Assembly: GCF_016306625.1 (NCBI RefSeq)
Contig: NZ_JACOII010000037.1
Coordinates: forward strand, 100,450-164,449
From: Xenorhabdus lircayensis
GTDB taxonomy: Bacteria; Pseudomonadota; Gammaproteobacteria; Enterobacterales; Enterobacteriaceae
Reading direction: 5' to 3'
DNA length: 64,000 nt
Every line of letters starts with the position of its first letter. The first letter of the stretch is position 1. The notes beneath the pieces were generated by a model. It did not search any database. It saw nothing but the letters and a program-made list of their open reading frames with translations, and was not told where the DNA came from. Positions 22,287-32,655 of the stretch are shown here, in pieces. Both the position numbers and the translations under genes were made by a program.

Positions 22287-23045
22287 TCAGTTTTCTTCAG
22301 TCACGACTTTTGTCACCGCGCAAGTAGTGCCACTACAGTTGAATGTTAACTGTGGACGCCCACCATAATCATTGACGTAGGTCAGTACTGGTGTATTACC
22401 CAATGAATCGACTGTTCCGCCAAGCTTTTCGCTGCTTCTAGGTGCCAACATCAAAGGCTGAAAACCATCTACACTCTTACCGTTTACCTTGTTCGATGCT
22501 TCTGAAATAGTGACGTAATAAGGTGTTGGGTTATTCACCAAATATTGATTTCCTTGACGGGTTAAGGTGAGTTTTTCCTGCCACGGATTATCAATATCAA
22601 TACGGCGTGCAATAACGGCTTCTGGCCGATAGAACAATTTCACCCGCGTCTGTAAGGCAATTTGCAGCACATTTGGCTTTTCACTGCGTGGTGGAATTTC
22701 GCGAAGGTTAAAATAAAACAGGCTCTCTTGATCTTGTGGTAATTGAGCTATCGCAGGCAGTGTTTGAATTTTGACCTGGCTCTTCGCTCCGGCTTCAACA
22801 CGCTGTACTGGCGGAACAACCACAAGTGGGCCATTAATCTTATTTCCTTTGTCATCTTCAATCCATGCCTGAGCCAAATAAGGCAAATCCAGATGCTGAT
22901 TTTCAATGTTCAAACTGACGGATTTTGTATTTCCATTAAAAATCACTCGGGTACGATCCAAGGCTATCGCTGCCATTGCCTGATGGGCTGACATCAGGCT
23001 GGTTACCGTCATGGCAGTTATCATTAGAATTTTTTTCAGTTTCAT
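22287..23045 (-). CDS. mrxD: Periplasmic fimbrial chaperone (PapD/MrpD family)
   Basis: A 252-residue two-domain immunoglobulin-like chaperone with signal peptide MKLKKILMITAMTVTSLMSA. Family motifs include ALDRTRVIFNGNTKSVSLNI (G1/A1 strands), QESLFYFNLREIPP and the subunit-binding region IALQTRVKLFYRPEAV. It caps pilin subunits in the periplasm and hands them to the usher. It sits between the usher and minor-pilin genes. The C-terminal CSGTTCAVTKVV resembles MrpD. Confidence 0.93.
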   Translation of the reverse strand: MKLKKILMITAMTVTSLMSAHQAMAAIALDRTRVIFNGNTKSVSLNIENQHLDLPYLAQAWIEDDKGNKINGPLVVVPPVQRVEAGAKSQVKIQTLPAIAQLPQDQESLFYFNLREIPPRSEKPNVLQIALQTRVKLFYRPEAVIARRIDIDNPWQEKLTLTRQGNQYLVNNPTPYYVTISEASNKVNGKSVDGFQPLMLAPRSSEKLGGTVDSLGNTPVLTYVNDYGGRPQLTFNCSGTTCAVTKVVTEEN

Positions 23046-23178
23046 AGTGTCATTTGCCCATGCTCAAAAGAGACTTATATTTATATTGCTGTGCTCGCTA
23101 ATCGCAGCACGTTCCATGTAAAACAAAACAATATAATACGTTATTTTAAAACGGTTTTTTGGCTCATCTTATTGCAAT

Positions 23179-25839
23179 TTACTTACCTTCGCCTTTTAAA
23201 AACTGACAAGGCAGCAAAAGTGAAGTGAAAGATTCTTCTGCAATTTCATCTGGTACTGTAATCTCACACTGAGCACGTCCATCCCAATGTACTTTCAGTT
23301 TTTCACCTTTGTTCATCCCGCTCAGGTAAGCATAACCATCATCACTCACAATCCCGATTTCGCGTTGAGCTGCATTCACGACGGATGCGCCAAAGGGTGG
23401 GAATGAACCGTCAGGCAGACGGATAATCGTCATCGCCTTGAGCCCTGACATGACCTGGAATTTACGATAACCAATCGCACCTTCCGTCAAGGTTGCCTGC
23501 TGCACAGAACGCAGTGCTTCTACATCATCCGGCAAGCTGTCTAAGTCAATATTCGCCGTATTGCGATAGTAGCTGTTCACATCCGCCAGCACGGCTTTAC
23601 CAAAGTAGTTGGTATGCACTGCTGAACCGAACCCCCGGATAGGTACATTACTGACACCTTCTGTATCTACCATCAGGCGAGTCGCACCAGGCATATTGAT
23701 ACGGTGCAATGCTGCTCCATTTGCTGTCACAGTCATTCCACCTTGCAGGCTAAGTGCAGCAGTAGTATTGCCGCCATCCTGATAGCTGGCGCTGGCGGTC
23801 AACAGTGCCTTGTCGCCATAATGGGTGTAATAACCATCGGCTGACGCCTTACCGCCAATGCTGGTGCCTGCTGAGATACGATAGTTATTGCGATCATCAA
23901 TGCGGTCAAAATAACCCACTGTATGCGCATTACCCTGACGATTGGCTATTCCGTTATAGCTGAGGGTGGCGCTTTCTCCCCACGGAATAGAAAGATTCAG
24001 GTACATGCCGTCATCTTTTTTATTGTCAAAATTGTTGCGGTAGGCCGATAAATTGACGTTGATATTTTTATAACGCCCTGCGTCAAAGTATTTTGACAGG
24101 GAGATGTTATAGCGATTGTTTGTTGGTCGATTCCAATAGGTTTGATGGCTATAGTTGATATGGGCGTTAAGACCAATATCCATAAATTGTTTATTGAAAA
24201 TAATGGTATACAGTTCTTTTCCGCTATCCGAAGAAACGTTGCTATAGCGACGATCGATATACTGCCCCATATTCATAAAATCGCGCTCAGAGAAGCGGTA
24301 TCCGGCAAATGTCACCTGACTGTTGTATTGATCAAAACGTTTCGAATAACTGAGACGATAAGATCCGCCTGTAAAAGTTTTGTTCTCTCGCGGCAATCTT
24401 GCTCTTGATTCCGTCACGTCAAACGACAGCGCACCAAACATCATCAAGTCACGACCGATTCCCAGTGACAAGGCGTTGTAATTCCCTGCCCCCAAAAGCC
24501 CGCCATACAATGACCAACCGTTGTTAATCCCCCAGGAAAATTCCCCCAGACCAAACGCCGGCCCTTCACGACGATGTTTGTCATTGGTGGATTGTCCACC
24601 AACCAACTTGTACTGCACACGACCGGGGCGTGTCAGGTAAGGAATGGTGGCGGTATTGACCTGAAATTCCTGTACACCACCGTCCTGCTCTTCAACCCTG
24701 ACATCCAGTGTTCCTGCCACGGCATCACTGAGATCCTGAAGACGGAATGGGCCAGAAGCGACCTGAGTTTCATACAGCACTCGTCCTTGCTGACGAACAG
24801 TGACTTTGGCATTAGTTCTCGCAACGCCTGTTACTTCAGGCGCATAGCCACGCAAGTTCGGTGGCAACATATTTTCATCAGTCACCAAACTGACGCCCGT
24901 ATAACGGAAACTATCAAAAATGTTGGAATTGAGGTAATCCTCTCCCAATGTCAATTTCGCTTCCAAACGAGGGAGCGCACGATACATGTAGTAACGGCTC
25001 CAATCCCACTCACGTTCCCTTCCACCAGAGTTATTCGATTTATCATCTTTGGTTTTAAAACGATTATATCTGGCCTGCCAATCAGCACGAAAACGCCACG
25101 CCCCCGCATTCATACCCGCAGTTCCGTTGGCACTGAACTGTTGGTTGTTGCTGCCATGAGCGGGTTTGCTTGTTTGTGCATTGAAGTTATAGTCAAACAG
25201 CAATCCGGGGATCCCGTTATCCCAACGGGAAGGTGGATCCCAGTCCGGCAAGTCATATTCCAGATAGATTTTAGGGACGATTAAATACAGCGTGTAAGTG
25301 GCCAGATCGCCTCTGGCCGACATACCGGGCAAGGTATTGAGATCAAGACATTTCCCATCATTCTGCCAAGCCAATTTTTCTACCCAGTCCGGTTTCAATG
25401 CTATTTGTTTCACTAATTCGGGTGATATACAGGCTTCACTGCCTTTTGGATCATCAGGTGGCGCAATGAAATCGACGGCATACATATCTGAAAATTCGGT
25501 CTTATTCATCCGAGCACCCATCATATAGTTACCCGGCATGATATAACCTGCACGAGTGAATTTATCTAAATCAATATTGGCCCGTTCACTGGTATCCAGT
25601 GCACCAATATTGAATTCAATTGATGGTTTAGAATAGGCTGCTTGAATACCAGATAATGCAAACAGTACAAGGACAGAAAGAGGTTTAATTCTGTATATTA
25701 AGTGTTTTGCTTTTATTTTATTAGCTATCTTCTTTTTATTAATCACTTTCTTTTTTTTAAAGACTTCTTTTTTATTACCGTTGTTTTTTTTATTAACAGA
25801 TGAAAAATCATGATTAATATAATCTAAAAACAAAGCCAT
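23179..25839 (-). CDS. mrxC: Outer-membrane fimbrial usher (FimD/PapC family)
   Basis: An 886-residue usher: N-terminal binding domain (SIEFNIGALDTSERANIDLDKF), 24-strand barrel with plug (PEVTGVARTNAKVTVRQQGR) and C-terminal domains ending CQFLKG. It secretes and assembles pilus subunits. The start has GAGG six bases upstream. The pre-peptide is odd: about 50 residues, very lysine-rich (FKKKKVINKKKIANKIKAK), before the hydrophobic core LSVLVLFALSG. No other ATG lies between it and the mature region. Long A-runs in this stretch could be slippery. Confidence 0.95.
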   Translation of the reverse strand: MALFLDYINHDFSSVNKKNNGNKKEVFKKKKVINKKKIANKIKAKHLIYRIKPLSVLVLFALSGIQAAYSKPSIEFNIGALDTSERANIDLDKFTRAGYIMPGNYMMGARMNKTEFSDMYAVDFIAPPDDPKGSEACISPELVKQIALKPDWVEKLAWQNDGKCLDLNTLPGMSARGDLATYTLYLIVPKIYLEYDLPDWDPPSRWDNGIPGLLFDYNFNAQTSKPAHGSNNQQFSANGTAGMNAGAWRFRADWQARYNRFKTKDDKSNNSGGREREWDWSRYYMYRALPRLEAKLTLGEDYLNSNIFDSFRYTGVSLVTDENMLPPNLRGYAPEVTGVARTNAKVTVRQQGRVLYETQVASGPFRLQDLSDAVAGTLDVRVEEQDGGVQEFQVNTATIPYLTRPGRVQYKLVGGQSTNDKHRREGPAFGLGEFSWGINNGWSLYGGLLGAGNYNALSLGIGRDLMMFGALSFDVTESRARLPRENKTFTGGSYRLSYSKRFDQYNSQVTFAGYRFSERDFMNMGQYIDRRYSNVSSDSGKELYTIIFNKQFMDIGLNAHINYSHQTYWNRPTNNRYNISLSKYFDAGRYKNINVNLSAYRNNFDNKKDDGMYLNLSIPWGESATLSYNGIANRQGNAHTVGYFDRIDDRNNYRISAGTSIGGKASADGYYTHYGDKALLTASASYQDGGNTTAALSLQGGMTVTANGAALHRINMPGATRLMVDTEGVSNVPIRGFGSAVHTNYFGKAVLADVNSYYRNTANIDLDSLPDDVEALRSVQQATLTEGAIGYRKFQVMSGLKAMTIIRLPDGSFPPFGASVVNAAQREIGIVSDDGYAYLSGMNKGEKLKVHWDGRAQCEITVPDEIAEESFTSLLLPCQFLKGEGK

Positions 25840-26432
25840 AACATCCTCTGAACAATGAATCGTTAATAATCCAATTTGAATTTAGCCGTTGTCTGATACT
25901 GCCAAGCCTATACGTGTAGGATTGCTCACCTAATACATGGCATCATTAAAGTTCATCGATCTAAATTGAGGACCCTGACCGATACTGAGGTTGCAGAAAT
26001 AGCCACATGTCCTGCTTATCCATAATATCTTACGTTCTCTGTTTGTGCTTCACTGGTTTTTACCATACTGTGGGAAGTAGAGGAAACATGTCACCATCGG
26101 TATGCCATTAAAAAACACCTCAGAATGGCAAAAAATCTTTATTTTCCTAATACAGCCAATAGAGAACACCGTAGATTAAATAAAAAAAGGGTATTTCAAT
26201 TTACCTACCTCTATAGGAATAATTCTGTTAATAGCACACTCTATTTATTTAATTGCAAATAATATTGACTTACATCAATAAAACAGTTCCCATTACAGAA
26301 TATTGTAATCACGTTCTGCTAACGCGTTATATCCCAGAAATACCCTAAATATGTTATCAGGAAACCCAAGGCAAGAATGAAAGAGAGCTTCCTGATATTC
26401 AACCGCTAAAAATTACCTGTTAACTTACAATA
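25840..26432. other. 593-base gap between pilin and usher genes
   Basis: No gene is visible here; mrpB of Proteus would occupy this slot. A hairpin TATCAGGAA (26355-26363) with TTCCTGATA (26389-26397) lies just after the pilin gene. It may stabilise pilin mRNA and reduce readthrough, giving the usual excess of major subunit. That role is inferred. Confidence 0.45.
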
Positions 26433-26975
26433 TTACAGGTAGTTTAAAGAGAAGTTAGCAATGGCGGTGAAGTTACCAGGAATAACCAAGTTCTTGCCAT
26501 CGTCACCAGTTGCATTAATACCTTGCAGGTAAGCAGCGAAGTTCAGATCGTTATTGCCTTCGGTCAAAGACATTACATCTGATGCCGCCCCTATAGGAAT
26601 GATTTTGCCACCAGAGTTAGTGATAGCGATTGCTGCACCTTTTGCAGTGCCTTCAATACCCAGAAGCCCCTGAGAAGCTACGCCATAATTGTTCTGACCA
26701 GTAAAAGTGGTTTTTAGGCCGTTTTTAACGTCAGCGGTACAACCTTCCAATTCAATTTTGAAAAGCTTAGATTCTGAACGGCCGCCATCTTTCAGTTTAT
26801 GACTAGAAACTGCACCCATATCAACTTCAACATTGGTGTTTTTGATTGAGCAAGGTGCATCAATAATAGAACCCGTGAATTTAACTGTGCCGCTACCTTG
26901 GTTAACTGCATTTGCTGCGCCAGCAGTTAAAGCCACACCAAAACCTAAAACCATCGCCAATTTGTTAAGTTTCAT
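26433..26975 (-). CDS. mrxA: Major fimbrial subunit (MrpA/MrxA-like pilin)
   Basis: A 180-residue pilin of about 16-17 kDa after cleavage of MKLNKLAMVLGFGVALTAGAANA. The pilin disulfide pair is Cys42-Cys74 (DAPCSIKN and LEGCTADV), and the C-terminus FTAIANFSLNYL carries the alternating hydrophobic strand recognised by chaperones. It is the first gene of the minus-strand operon. Xenorhabdus nematophila has a closely similar pilin reported to affect insect cells. No inverted repeat like that at 19947 lies upstream, so its promoter does not appear to be the invertible one. Confidence 0.93.
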   Translation of the reverse strand: MKLNKLAMVLGFGVALTAGAANAVNQGSGTVKFTGSIIDAPCSIKNTNVEVDMGAVSSHKLKDGGRSESKLFKIELEGCTADVKNGLKTTFTGQNNYGVASQGLLGIEGTAKGAAIAITNSGGKIIPIGAASDVMSLTEGNNDLNFAAYLQGINATGDDGKNLVIPGNFTAIANFSLNYL

Positions 26976-27631
26976 AATTTAACTTATGCCTTTAATTGTA
27001 AAATAGATACTGATAGCCAAAAGGAAGCCGAAGCACAGAAATTAATTTCTGACACTTAGGCTAATAATTATTTAGTTTTTTGACAGAATTCATAAACAGT
27101 CAAAATAAACTAAACTGGCAATATCATTCTACAGAATAGAACCTAAGTCAAATTTCAGCCGATAAAACTAGTTATGTGCTTTAACATCATATGAAATATG
27201 AGTTTTCGCAAAAAAGTACGCGTAATGAGTAGTATATTTTACTGCTAAATTATTAAATTTAGATTATTCCCCTGAGTTATATCGAGCAATGTTCAGTAAT
27301 TTAGGATCTTAATTGGCGTTGCTTTATTGCTCTATTCCATCCTCATGAAAGAAGAAAACATTTTATTATCTCGATATAATCATAACATTTAGATTTTATT
27401 GTTGATTCTATGGATTAAGTCAAAATAAAACCAAAATATCTATTCATTTATCATAATTAACAGGCTAATTATTAATCACAAACATTGCTTAAAAAAACAG
27501 TTTTAATTCTGTTAAATTTATTATTTTCATTCATTTTTCAATCAAATTAACACCAAAGAAAAGAGCTATTAAATAGATAGATGAAAACTATTCTTAATAA
27601 AACACATAAAATTAATATACAATTTATAAAT
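26976..27631. other. Upstream region of the fimbrial operon
   Basis: About 650 very AT-rich bases with no gene. The pilin promoter should lie in the first 200 bases; TTGACT (minus strand, near 27100) is a candidate -35, but I see no well-spaced -10. A 16-base palindrome CAGAAATTAATTTCTG lies in the pilin leader. AT content suggests H-NS or Lrp control, but this is inference. Confidence 0.4.
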
Positions 27632-27662
27632 AAAAAGCCCTTTCCAATAATGGAAAGGGCTT
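27632..27662 (-). terminator. deo operon terminator
   Basis: AAGCCCTTTCCA (27635-27646) pairs with TGGAAAGGGCTT (27651-27662), with a T-run on the minus strand after deoD. Confidence 0.88.
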
Positions 27663-27701
27663 ATGATTTTTTAATGAAATGCTAAAACTATTTATGCTTT
27701 T

Positions 27702-28418
27702 TTAATTGTCACCTAACAAAATAGACTCAAGCGCAATCTCGATCATGTCATTAAATGTGTTTTGACGCTCTTCAGCAGTCGTTTGTTCGCCAGTACGAAT
27801 ATGGTCAGAAACAGTGCAGATCGCCAGTGCTTTTGCCCCAAACTCAGCAGCAACACCGTAAATACCCGCTGCTTCCATTTCAACACCCAGAATGCCGTAT
27901 TTTTCCATTACGTCGAACATTTGTACGTCTGGCGTATAGAACAGATCGACAGAGAAGATATTACCAACACGAGTGTCGATATTCTTCGCCTTGGCGGCAT
28001 CAACAGCATTACGAACCAGCTCAAAATCAGCAATCGCAGCGAAATCGTGATCTTTAAAACGTATACGGTTTACTTTTGAATCGGTACATGCCCCCATGCC
28101 AATGACAATATCACGGATTTTAACGTCTTCACTGACAGCTCCACAGGAGCCGATACGGATGATTTTTTTAACACCAAATTCAGTGATCAGTTCTTTGGCA
28201 TAGATAGAGCAGGATGGGATACCCATACCATGACCCATCACAGAGATGCGGCGGCCTTTGTAAGTACCGGTGAAACCCAGCATACCGCGAACGTTGTTAA
28301 CCTGACGGGCATCTTCCAAAAAAGTTTCCGCAATATATTGCGCACGCAGTGGGTCACCTGGCATCAAAATAACATCTGCAAAATCGCCCATCTCAGCATT
28401 AATATGTGGGGTGGCCAT
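27702..28418 (-). CDS. deoD: Purine-nucleoside phosphorylase DeoD
   Basis: A 238-residue hexameric phosphorylase that splits purine (deoxy)nucleosides into base and (deoxy)ribose-1-phosphate. The N-terminal [20 protein letters not shown], the phosphate-site [12 protein letters not shown] and the base-site [10 protein letters not shown] match the E. coli enzyme (239). It is the last gene of deoCABD, followed by a terminator. A palindromic repeat separates it from deoB. Confidence 0.97.
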   Translation of the reverse strand: MATPHINAEMGDFADVILMPGDPLRAQYIAETFLEDARQVNNVRGMLGFTGTYKGRRISVMGHGMGIPSCSIYAKELITEFGVKKIIRIGSCGAVSEDVKIRDIVIGMGACTDSKVNRIRFKDHDFAAIADFELVRNAVDAAKAKNIDTRVGNIFSVDLFYTPDVQMFDVMEKYGILGVEMEAAGIYGVAAEFGAKALAICTVSDHIRTGEQTTAEERQNTFNDMIEIALESILLGDN

Positions 28419-28452
28419 AAGTTTATTTCCTTGTTCTTATTACGTATCAAAA

Positions 28453-28518
28453 TATACCCTTCATCTTTCAAGGTGCTGCTTTGTTGGTCGTGCTGCAATT
28501 TGAAATCTATTGGGTATA
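28453..28518 (-). repeat. Palindromic intergenic repeat, copy B
   Basis: 66 bases between deoB and deoD, starting TATACCCTTCATCTTTCAAG and ending AATCTATTGGGTATA. It is the same family as copy A but inverted, and lies inside the operon transcript. Confidence 0.85.
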
Positions 28519-28554
28519 GGTAAAAATCGGGGAAGCCAATTGGCTTCCCCAAAA

Positions 28555-29778
28555 TTAAAACATTGCTTTACCGTAATCCATTGGTGTCAGAGCGAAATAT
28601 TTCGCTACTGTCTGACCAATGTCGGCAAATGTTTCACGATGCCCTAATGAACCGGGTTTAACTTTAGGCCCGTAAACCAAAACGGGGATGTGCTCACGAG
28701 TATGATCAGATCCCGCCCAAGTTGGGTCACAACCGTGATCAGCGGTGAAGATCAGAACGTCATCTCCTTTAACCAATTTCAACATTTCTGGCAGACGACG
28801 GTCAAACAACTCCAGCGCTGCTGCATAACCTGCAACATCACGGCGATGGCCGTAAGAGGAATCGAAATCAACAAAGTTGGTAAATACGATGGTGTCATTT
28901 CCTGCCTGCTCCATTTCAATCAGTGAAGCATCAAACAAGGCATCAATTCCCGTCGCTTTAACCTTTTTAGTGATACCCACATTCGCGTAGATATCCGCAA
29001 TTTTGCCAATGGAAACCACTTCACCCTGTTTTTCATCAACCAGTTTTTTCAGGATAGTTGGAGCTGGCGGTTCAACTGCCAAGTCATGACGGTTGCCAGT
29101 ACGCTGGAAATTACCCGTTTTATCACCTACAAATGGGCGGGCAATAACACGGCCAATGTTATAGTCGCCAATAGTCAGCTCTTCACGAGCTATTTCACAC
29201 AGCTCATACAGACGATCCAAGCCGAATGTCTCTTCATGGCAGGCAATCTGAAAAACAGAATCCGCAGAGGTATAGAAAATCGGCTTGCCGGTTTTCATGT
29301 GCTCTTCACCCAGTTTATCCAGAATAACCGTACCGGAAGAGTGGCAGTTACCCAGATAACCCGGCAAGTTGGCACGCTCAACGAGCTTATCCAGCAATTC
29401 CTGTGGAAAGCTGTTTTCTTCGTCTCGGAAATATCCCCAGTCGAACAGAACCGGAACCCCCGCAATTTCCCAGTGGCCTGATGGTGTGTCTTTACCAGAA
29501 GAAAGTTCACTCGCATAACCATAAGCACCAATAATTTCAGCATCTTTGTCCAAACCAATAGGGAAGGCTCCACAGGACTCTTCCGTCGCCTTGCCCAATC
29601 CCAAACGGCTCAAATTTGGCAGGTGCAATGGCCCTTTACGGCCGATATCAGCCTCACCACGGGCACATTGTTCTGCGATATGCCCTAAAGTGTTAGATCC
29701 CTGATCACCAAACTTTTCAGCATCTGCACTTGCACCGATGCCAAAGGAATCCAATACCATGATGAATGTACGTTTCAT
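28555..29778 (-). CDS. deoB: Phosphopentomutase DeoB
   Basis: A 407-residue, alkaline-phosphatase-fold metalloenzyme that converts (deoxy)ribose-1-phosphate to the 5-phosphate. Metal sites are in [10 protein letters not shown] and [10 protein letters not shown], and [12 protein letters not shown] holds the phosphorylated Thr. The frame extends six codons upstream, but [13 protein letters not shown] with CAGGAGAAAA just before it fixes the start at 29778, as in E. coli. Confidence 0.97.
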   Translation of the reverse strand: MKRTFIMVLDSFGIGASADAEKFGDQGSNTLGHIAEQCARGEADIGRKGPLHLPNLSRLGLGKATEESCGAFPIGLDKDAEIIGAYGYASELSSGKDTPSGHWEIAGVPVLFDWGYFRDEENSFPQELLDKLVERANLPGYLGNCHSSGTVILDKLGEEHMKTGKPIFYTSADSVFQIACHEETFGLDRLYELCEIAREELTIGDYNIGRVIARPFVGDKTGNFQRTGNRHDLAVEPPAPTILKKLVDEKQGEVVSIGKIADIYANVGITKKVKATGIDALFDASLIEMEQAGNDTIVFTNFVDFDSSYGHRRDVAGYAAALELFDRRLPEMLKLVKGDDVLIFTADHGCDPTWAGSDHTREHIPVLVYGPKVKPGSLGHRETFADIGQTVAKYFALTPMDYGKAMF

Positions 29779-29856
29779 AATTTTCTCCTGCGCCAATTCA
29801 CGCTATCAATGCGGAAACTGCCAGCTATTAAAATCTATTGTTAATGCTTGTATGGT

Positions 29857-31197
29857 TTATTCACTGATATGACGATAAACCATCGGTGTGGCAGCTTTTG
29901 TTGCATTTTCTTCAAAAACCTTTTCCTCAAAAACAAAAGCGTTACACACTGCTTCTGCGGCTTCATGCCAATCCTTTTCACTATTGGCATGAATCATCAC
30001 CAGAGGGGTATCTGCCTTTACTTTTGTACCTAGCGCAACGATATCACTCAGCCCCACACTGTAATTAATAGGGTCGGTCGCCTTACGACGGCCTCCACCC
30101 AATGCAACAACAGACATTCCCAACGCTCGGGTATCCATTTCTGCAACGATGCCATTTTGCCCTGCCAATACTGGCTTGCTGAATTCCGCCGTCGGTAGAT
30201 AACGGGCGTAATTTTCAACAAAATCAACTGGCCCTTTCTGTGCTGCCACCATGCGACCAAATATTTCAGCCGCTTTGCCACTGTCCAGCGCCACCTGTAA
30301 CTGACGACGTGCATCATCACGATCGGTTGCCAGATTGCCTGAAACCAGCATTTCAGCAGACAGTGCCATAGTCACTTCAAATAACCGGGGATTACGGTAC
30401 TCGCCTGTCAGGAATTGGACAGCTTCACGCACTTCCAGCGCATTACCGGCACTGGATGCCAGGACTTGATTCATATCCGTCAATAGCGCTGTTGTTTTGC
30501 AACCCGCACCATTCGCTACCCCGACGATGGATTCTGCCAGTCGCTCCGATTGTTCGTAAGTCGGCATAAATGCGCCGGAACCGACTTTTACATCCATGAC
30601 CAGTGCATCCAATCCTTCGGCCAATTTTTTACCCAAAATCGACGCAGTAATCAAAGGGATGGAATCAACGGTCGCCGTGATATCACGTGTCGCATAAAAA
30701 CGTTTATCCGCAGGTGCCAGTGAACTGGTCTGCCCGATAATTGCAACTCCCACATCCCGAATAATGTCACGGAAACGATGTTCATCAGGAAAAATGTCAA
30801 AACCGGGGATGGATTCCAATTTATCCAGTGTGCCTCCGGTATGTCCCAAGCCACGCCCGGAGATCATCGGTACATATCCCCCACACGCTGCCACCATTGG
30901 ACCAAGCATCAGGGAAGTGACATCCCCCACACCGCCCGTCGAGTGTTTATCGACAATCGGGCCGGGTAAATTCAATGTCTTCCAATCTAAAACCGTACCG
31001 GAATCACGCATTGCCAATGTCAATGCGACACGTTCTTCCATCGTCATATCATGGAAATAGATGGTCATTGCCAGTGCAGCGATTTGCCCTTCAGAAACCG
31101 TATTATCACGGACTCCGTTAATAAAGAAACGGATCTCTTCTTCGCTCAATCGATGACCATCTCGTTTTTTACGGATAATTTCCTGTGCCAGAAACAA
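29857..31197 (-). CDS. deoA: Thymidine phosphorylase DeoA
   Basis: A 446-residue dimeric enzyme that converts thymidine and phosphate to thymine and deoxyribose-1-phosphate. The phosphate-binding loop [13 protein letters not shown] and the segment [20 protein letters not shown] are the family signature. It is followed by deoB after 78 bases and preceded by deoC with copy C of the repeat between them. It is slightly longer than E. coli (440) at the C-terminus. Confidence 0.97.
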   Translation of the reverse strand: MFLAQEIIRKKRDGHRLSEEEIRFFINGVRDNTVSEGQIAALAMTIYFHDMTMEERVALTLAMRDSGTVLDWKTLNLPGPIVDKHSTGGVGDVTSLMLGPMVAACGGYVPMISGRGLGHTGGTLDKLESIPGFDIFPDEHRFRDIIRDVGVAIIGQTSSLAPADKRFYATRDITATVDSIPLITASILGKKLAEGLDALVMDVKVGSGAFMPTYEQSERLAESIVGVANGAGCKTTALLTDMNQVLASSAGNALEVREAVQFLTGEYRNPRLFEVTMALSAEMLVSGNLATDRDDARRQLQVALDSGKAAEIFGRMVAAQKGPVDFVENYARYLPTAEFSKPVLAGQNGIVAEMDTRALGMSVVALGGGRRKATDPINYSVGLSDIVALGTKVKADTPLVMIHANSEKDWHEAAEAVCNAFVFEEKVFEENATKAATPMVYRHISE

Positions 31198-31264
31198 AGC
31201 TACCTCCCAATCATTATTATCTGAAAAGAATGGCAGTAATGCACACTATCTTAGCGTGCATTTA

Positions 31265-31326
31265 ATATCCCCTTCATCTTTCAATTTGCTGTTTTGTTGG
31301 CTGCAACTTGAAATCTATTGGGTATA
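31265..31326 (-). repeat. Palindromic intergenic repeat, copy C
   Basis: 62 bases between deoC and deoA: AATATCCCCTTCATCTTTCA at one end and AAATCTATTGGGTATA at the other. Confidence 0.85.
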
Positions 31327-31340
31327 AGTCATTATCGATC

Positions 31341-32120
31341 TCAATAACCACTGCTCTGTTTTTGGCCCTGATGTCCAAGCGTGGTCAGCAAACTACCCAA
31401 CAAACTAGAAGCACCAAAACGGAAATGGCGGGAATCGGCCCATTTGTTTCCCATGATGCGCTCAACCAGCGCCAGATACTGCGCCGCTTCTTCGGCAGTG
31501 CGCACACCGCCCGCAGGTTTAAAACCAACGGTATCGCCAACGCCCATGTCGCGGATCACACTCAGCATGATTTCGGCACTTTCCAGTGTCGCATTAACAG
31601 GAACTTTACCGGTTGAGGTTTTGATGAAATCTGCACCGGCGTTAATTGAAATTTCAGATGCCTTACGAATCAGCTCCGCTTCTTTCAATTCACCCGTTTC
31701 AATAATGACTTTTAGCCAAACACCTGATTCAGCACAGGCCGTTTTGCAGGCTTTTACCAAGTTAAAACCAATCTGTTCATTGCCTGCCATCAATGCGCGA
31801 TAAGGGAAAACAACATCCACTTCATCAGCACCATAGGCGATGGCAGCACGAGTTTCGGCCAGTGCAATATCGATATCATCATTGCCGTGTGGGAAGTTGG
31901 TCACCGTGGCAATGCGAATATCGGGAGTTCCCTGTTCACGCAATACCTTGCGTGCCACGGGAATAAAACGTGGGTAGATACAGATGGCTGCCGTATGTCC
32001 AGCAGGGCTGTTTGCTTGACGACAAAGTGCTGTCACTTTTTCATCTGTATCATCATCATTAAGTGTAGTTAAATCCATCAAACCCAGCGAACGCTGAGCA
32101 GCGGCGGTTAAATCGGTCAT
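31341..32120 (-). CDS. deoC: Deoxyribose-phosphate aldolase DeoC
   Basis: A 259-residue class I aldolase that splits deoxyribose-5-phosphate to acetaldehyde and glyceraldehyde-3-phosphate. The Schiff-base lysine is in [15 protein letters not shown], with [13 protein letters not shown] and [12 protein letters not shown] as further signatures. MTDLTAAAQ with GGAGAG upstream fixes the start at 32120, four codons inside the open frame. First gene of deoCABD. Confidence 0.97.
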   Translation of the reverse strand: MTDLTAAAQRSLGLMDLTTLNDDDTDEKVTALCRQANSPAGHTAAICIYPRFIPVARKVLREQGTPDIRIATVTNFPHGNDDIDIALAETRAAIAYGADEVDVVFPYRALMAGNEQIGFNLVKACKTACAESGVWLKVIIETGELKEAELIRKASEISINAGADFIKTSTGKVPVNATLESAEIMLSVIRDMGVGDTVGFKPAGGVRTAEEAAQYLALVERIMGNKWADSRHFRFGASSLLGSLLTTLGHQGQKQSSGY

Positions 32121-32595
32121 AAAACTCTCCAACGGTATTATTATCGTGACTGAATCAGTTCACACATTCTTTTGTACGATGATTTTGAACGAACGATTAT
32201 TTTTAACAGTTATTTTTAACAACAAGCTCGTTCATTTGTTGGCGAGCGGACTTGGTTCCTTGAAGATGTCGCCACGGTTCTATACCACAGCAACAACAGA
32301 GTTCCTTCTCTCCGCACTATTTATTTTTTACTACTGTTTATTTTTACTACTGTTTATTCTTTGCTAATTTTTTCTGCACTATCTTCCCGCGCAATTTTTT
32401 GCACTATGCTTAGATTGACTTGGCTTTCTTCAGCTTACACGACTTCACAAGAAGCAGCTTAGCCATAAAGTCTTTACACCTCATTATTTGAACATGTAAG
32501 TGAGCAATAATGAGTGCTTAAAATCACACTAATCAAATGAGATTTGCAAGTACAAACATTTTAATGTGAACTAAATCACGTTAAATAGTTTCAGT
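32121..32595. other. deoC upstream control region
   Basis: About 475 bases with no gene. It holds a direct repeat of TACTACTGTTTATT near 32327-32360 and a CRP-like site at 32565. DeoR and CytR sites are expected by analogy, but I could not place them. Confidence 0.45.
32565..32580 (-). promoter_or_regulatory. CRP-like site upstream of deoC
   Basis: TGTGAACTAAATCACG matches TGTGA-N6-TCACA with one mismatch. It lies between the transporter terminator and deoC, consistent with cAMP-CRP control of nucleoside catabolism. Confidence 0.55.
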
Positions 32596-32630
32596 AAAAA
32601 CAAATGCAGGTGAGAAATCTCACCTGCATT
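32596..32630 (-). terminator. Terminator of the nucleoside transporter gene
   Basis: A 12-bp stem, AATGCAGGTGAG (32603-32614) with CTCACCTGCATT (32619-32630). On the minus strand it is followed by TTTGTTTTT. Confidence 0.85.
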
Positions 32631-32655
32631 CAATTTGATACACTATCCTTTCGTC

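Noticed and set aside
26976..27631. A second invertible promoter upstream of the pilin gene
   Set aside because: I looked for the 22-bp repeat or any long inverted pair flanking a promoter and found none.
32146..32367. 73-codon plus-strand frame upstream of deoC
   Set aside because: Composition follows the T-rich direct repeats; there is no ribosome site.
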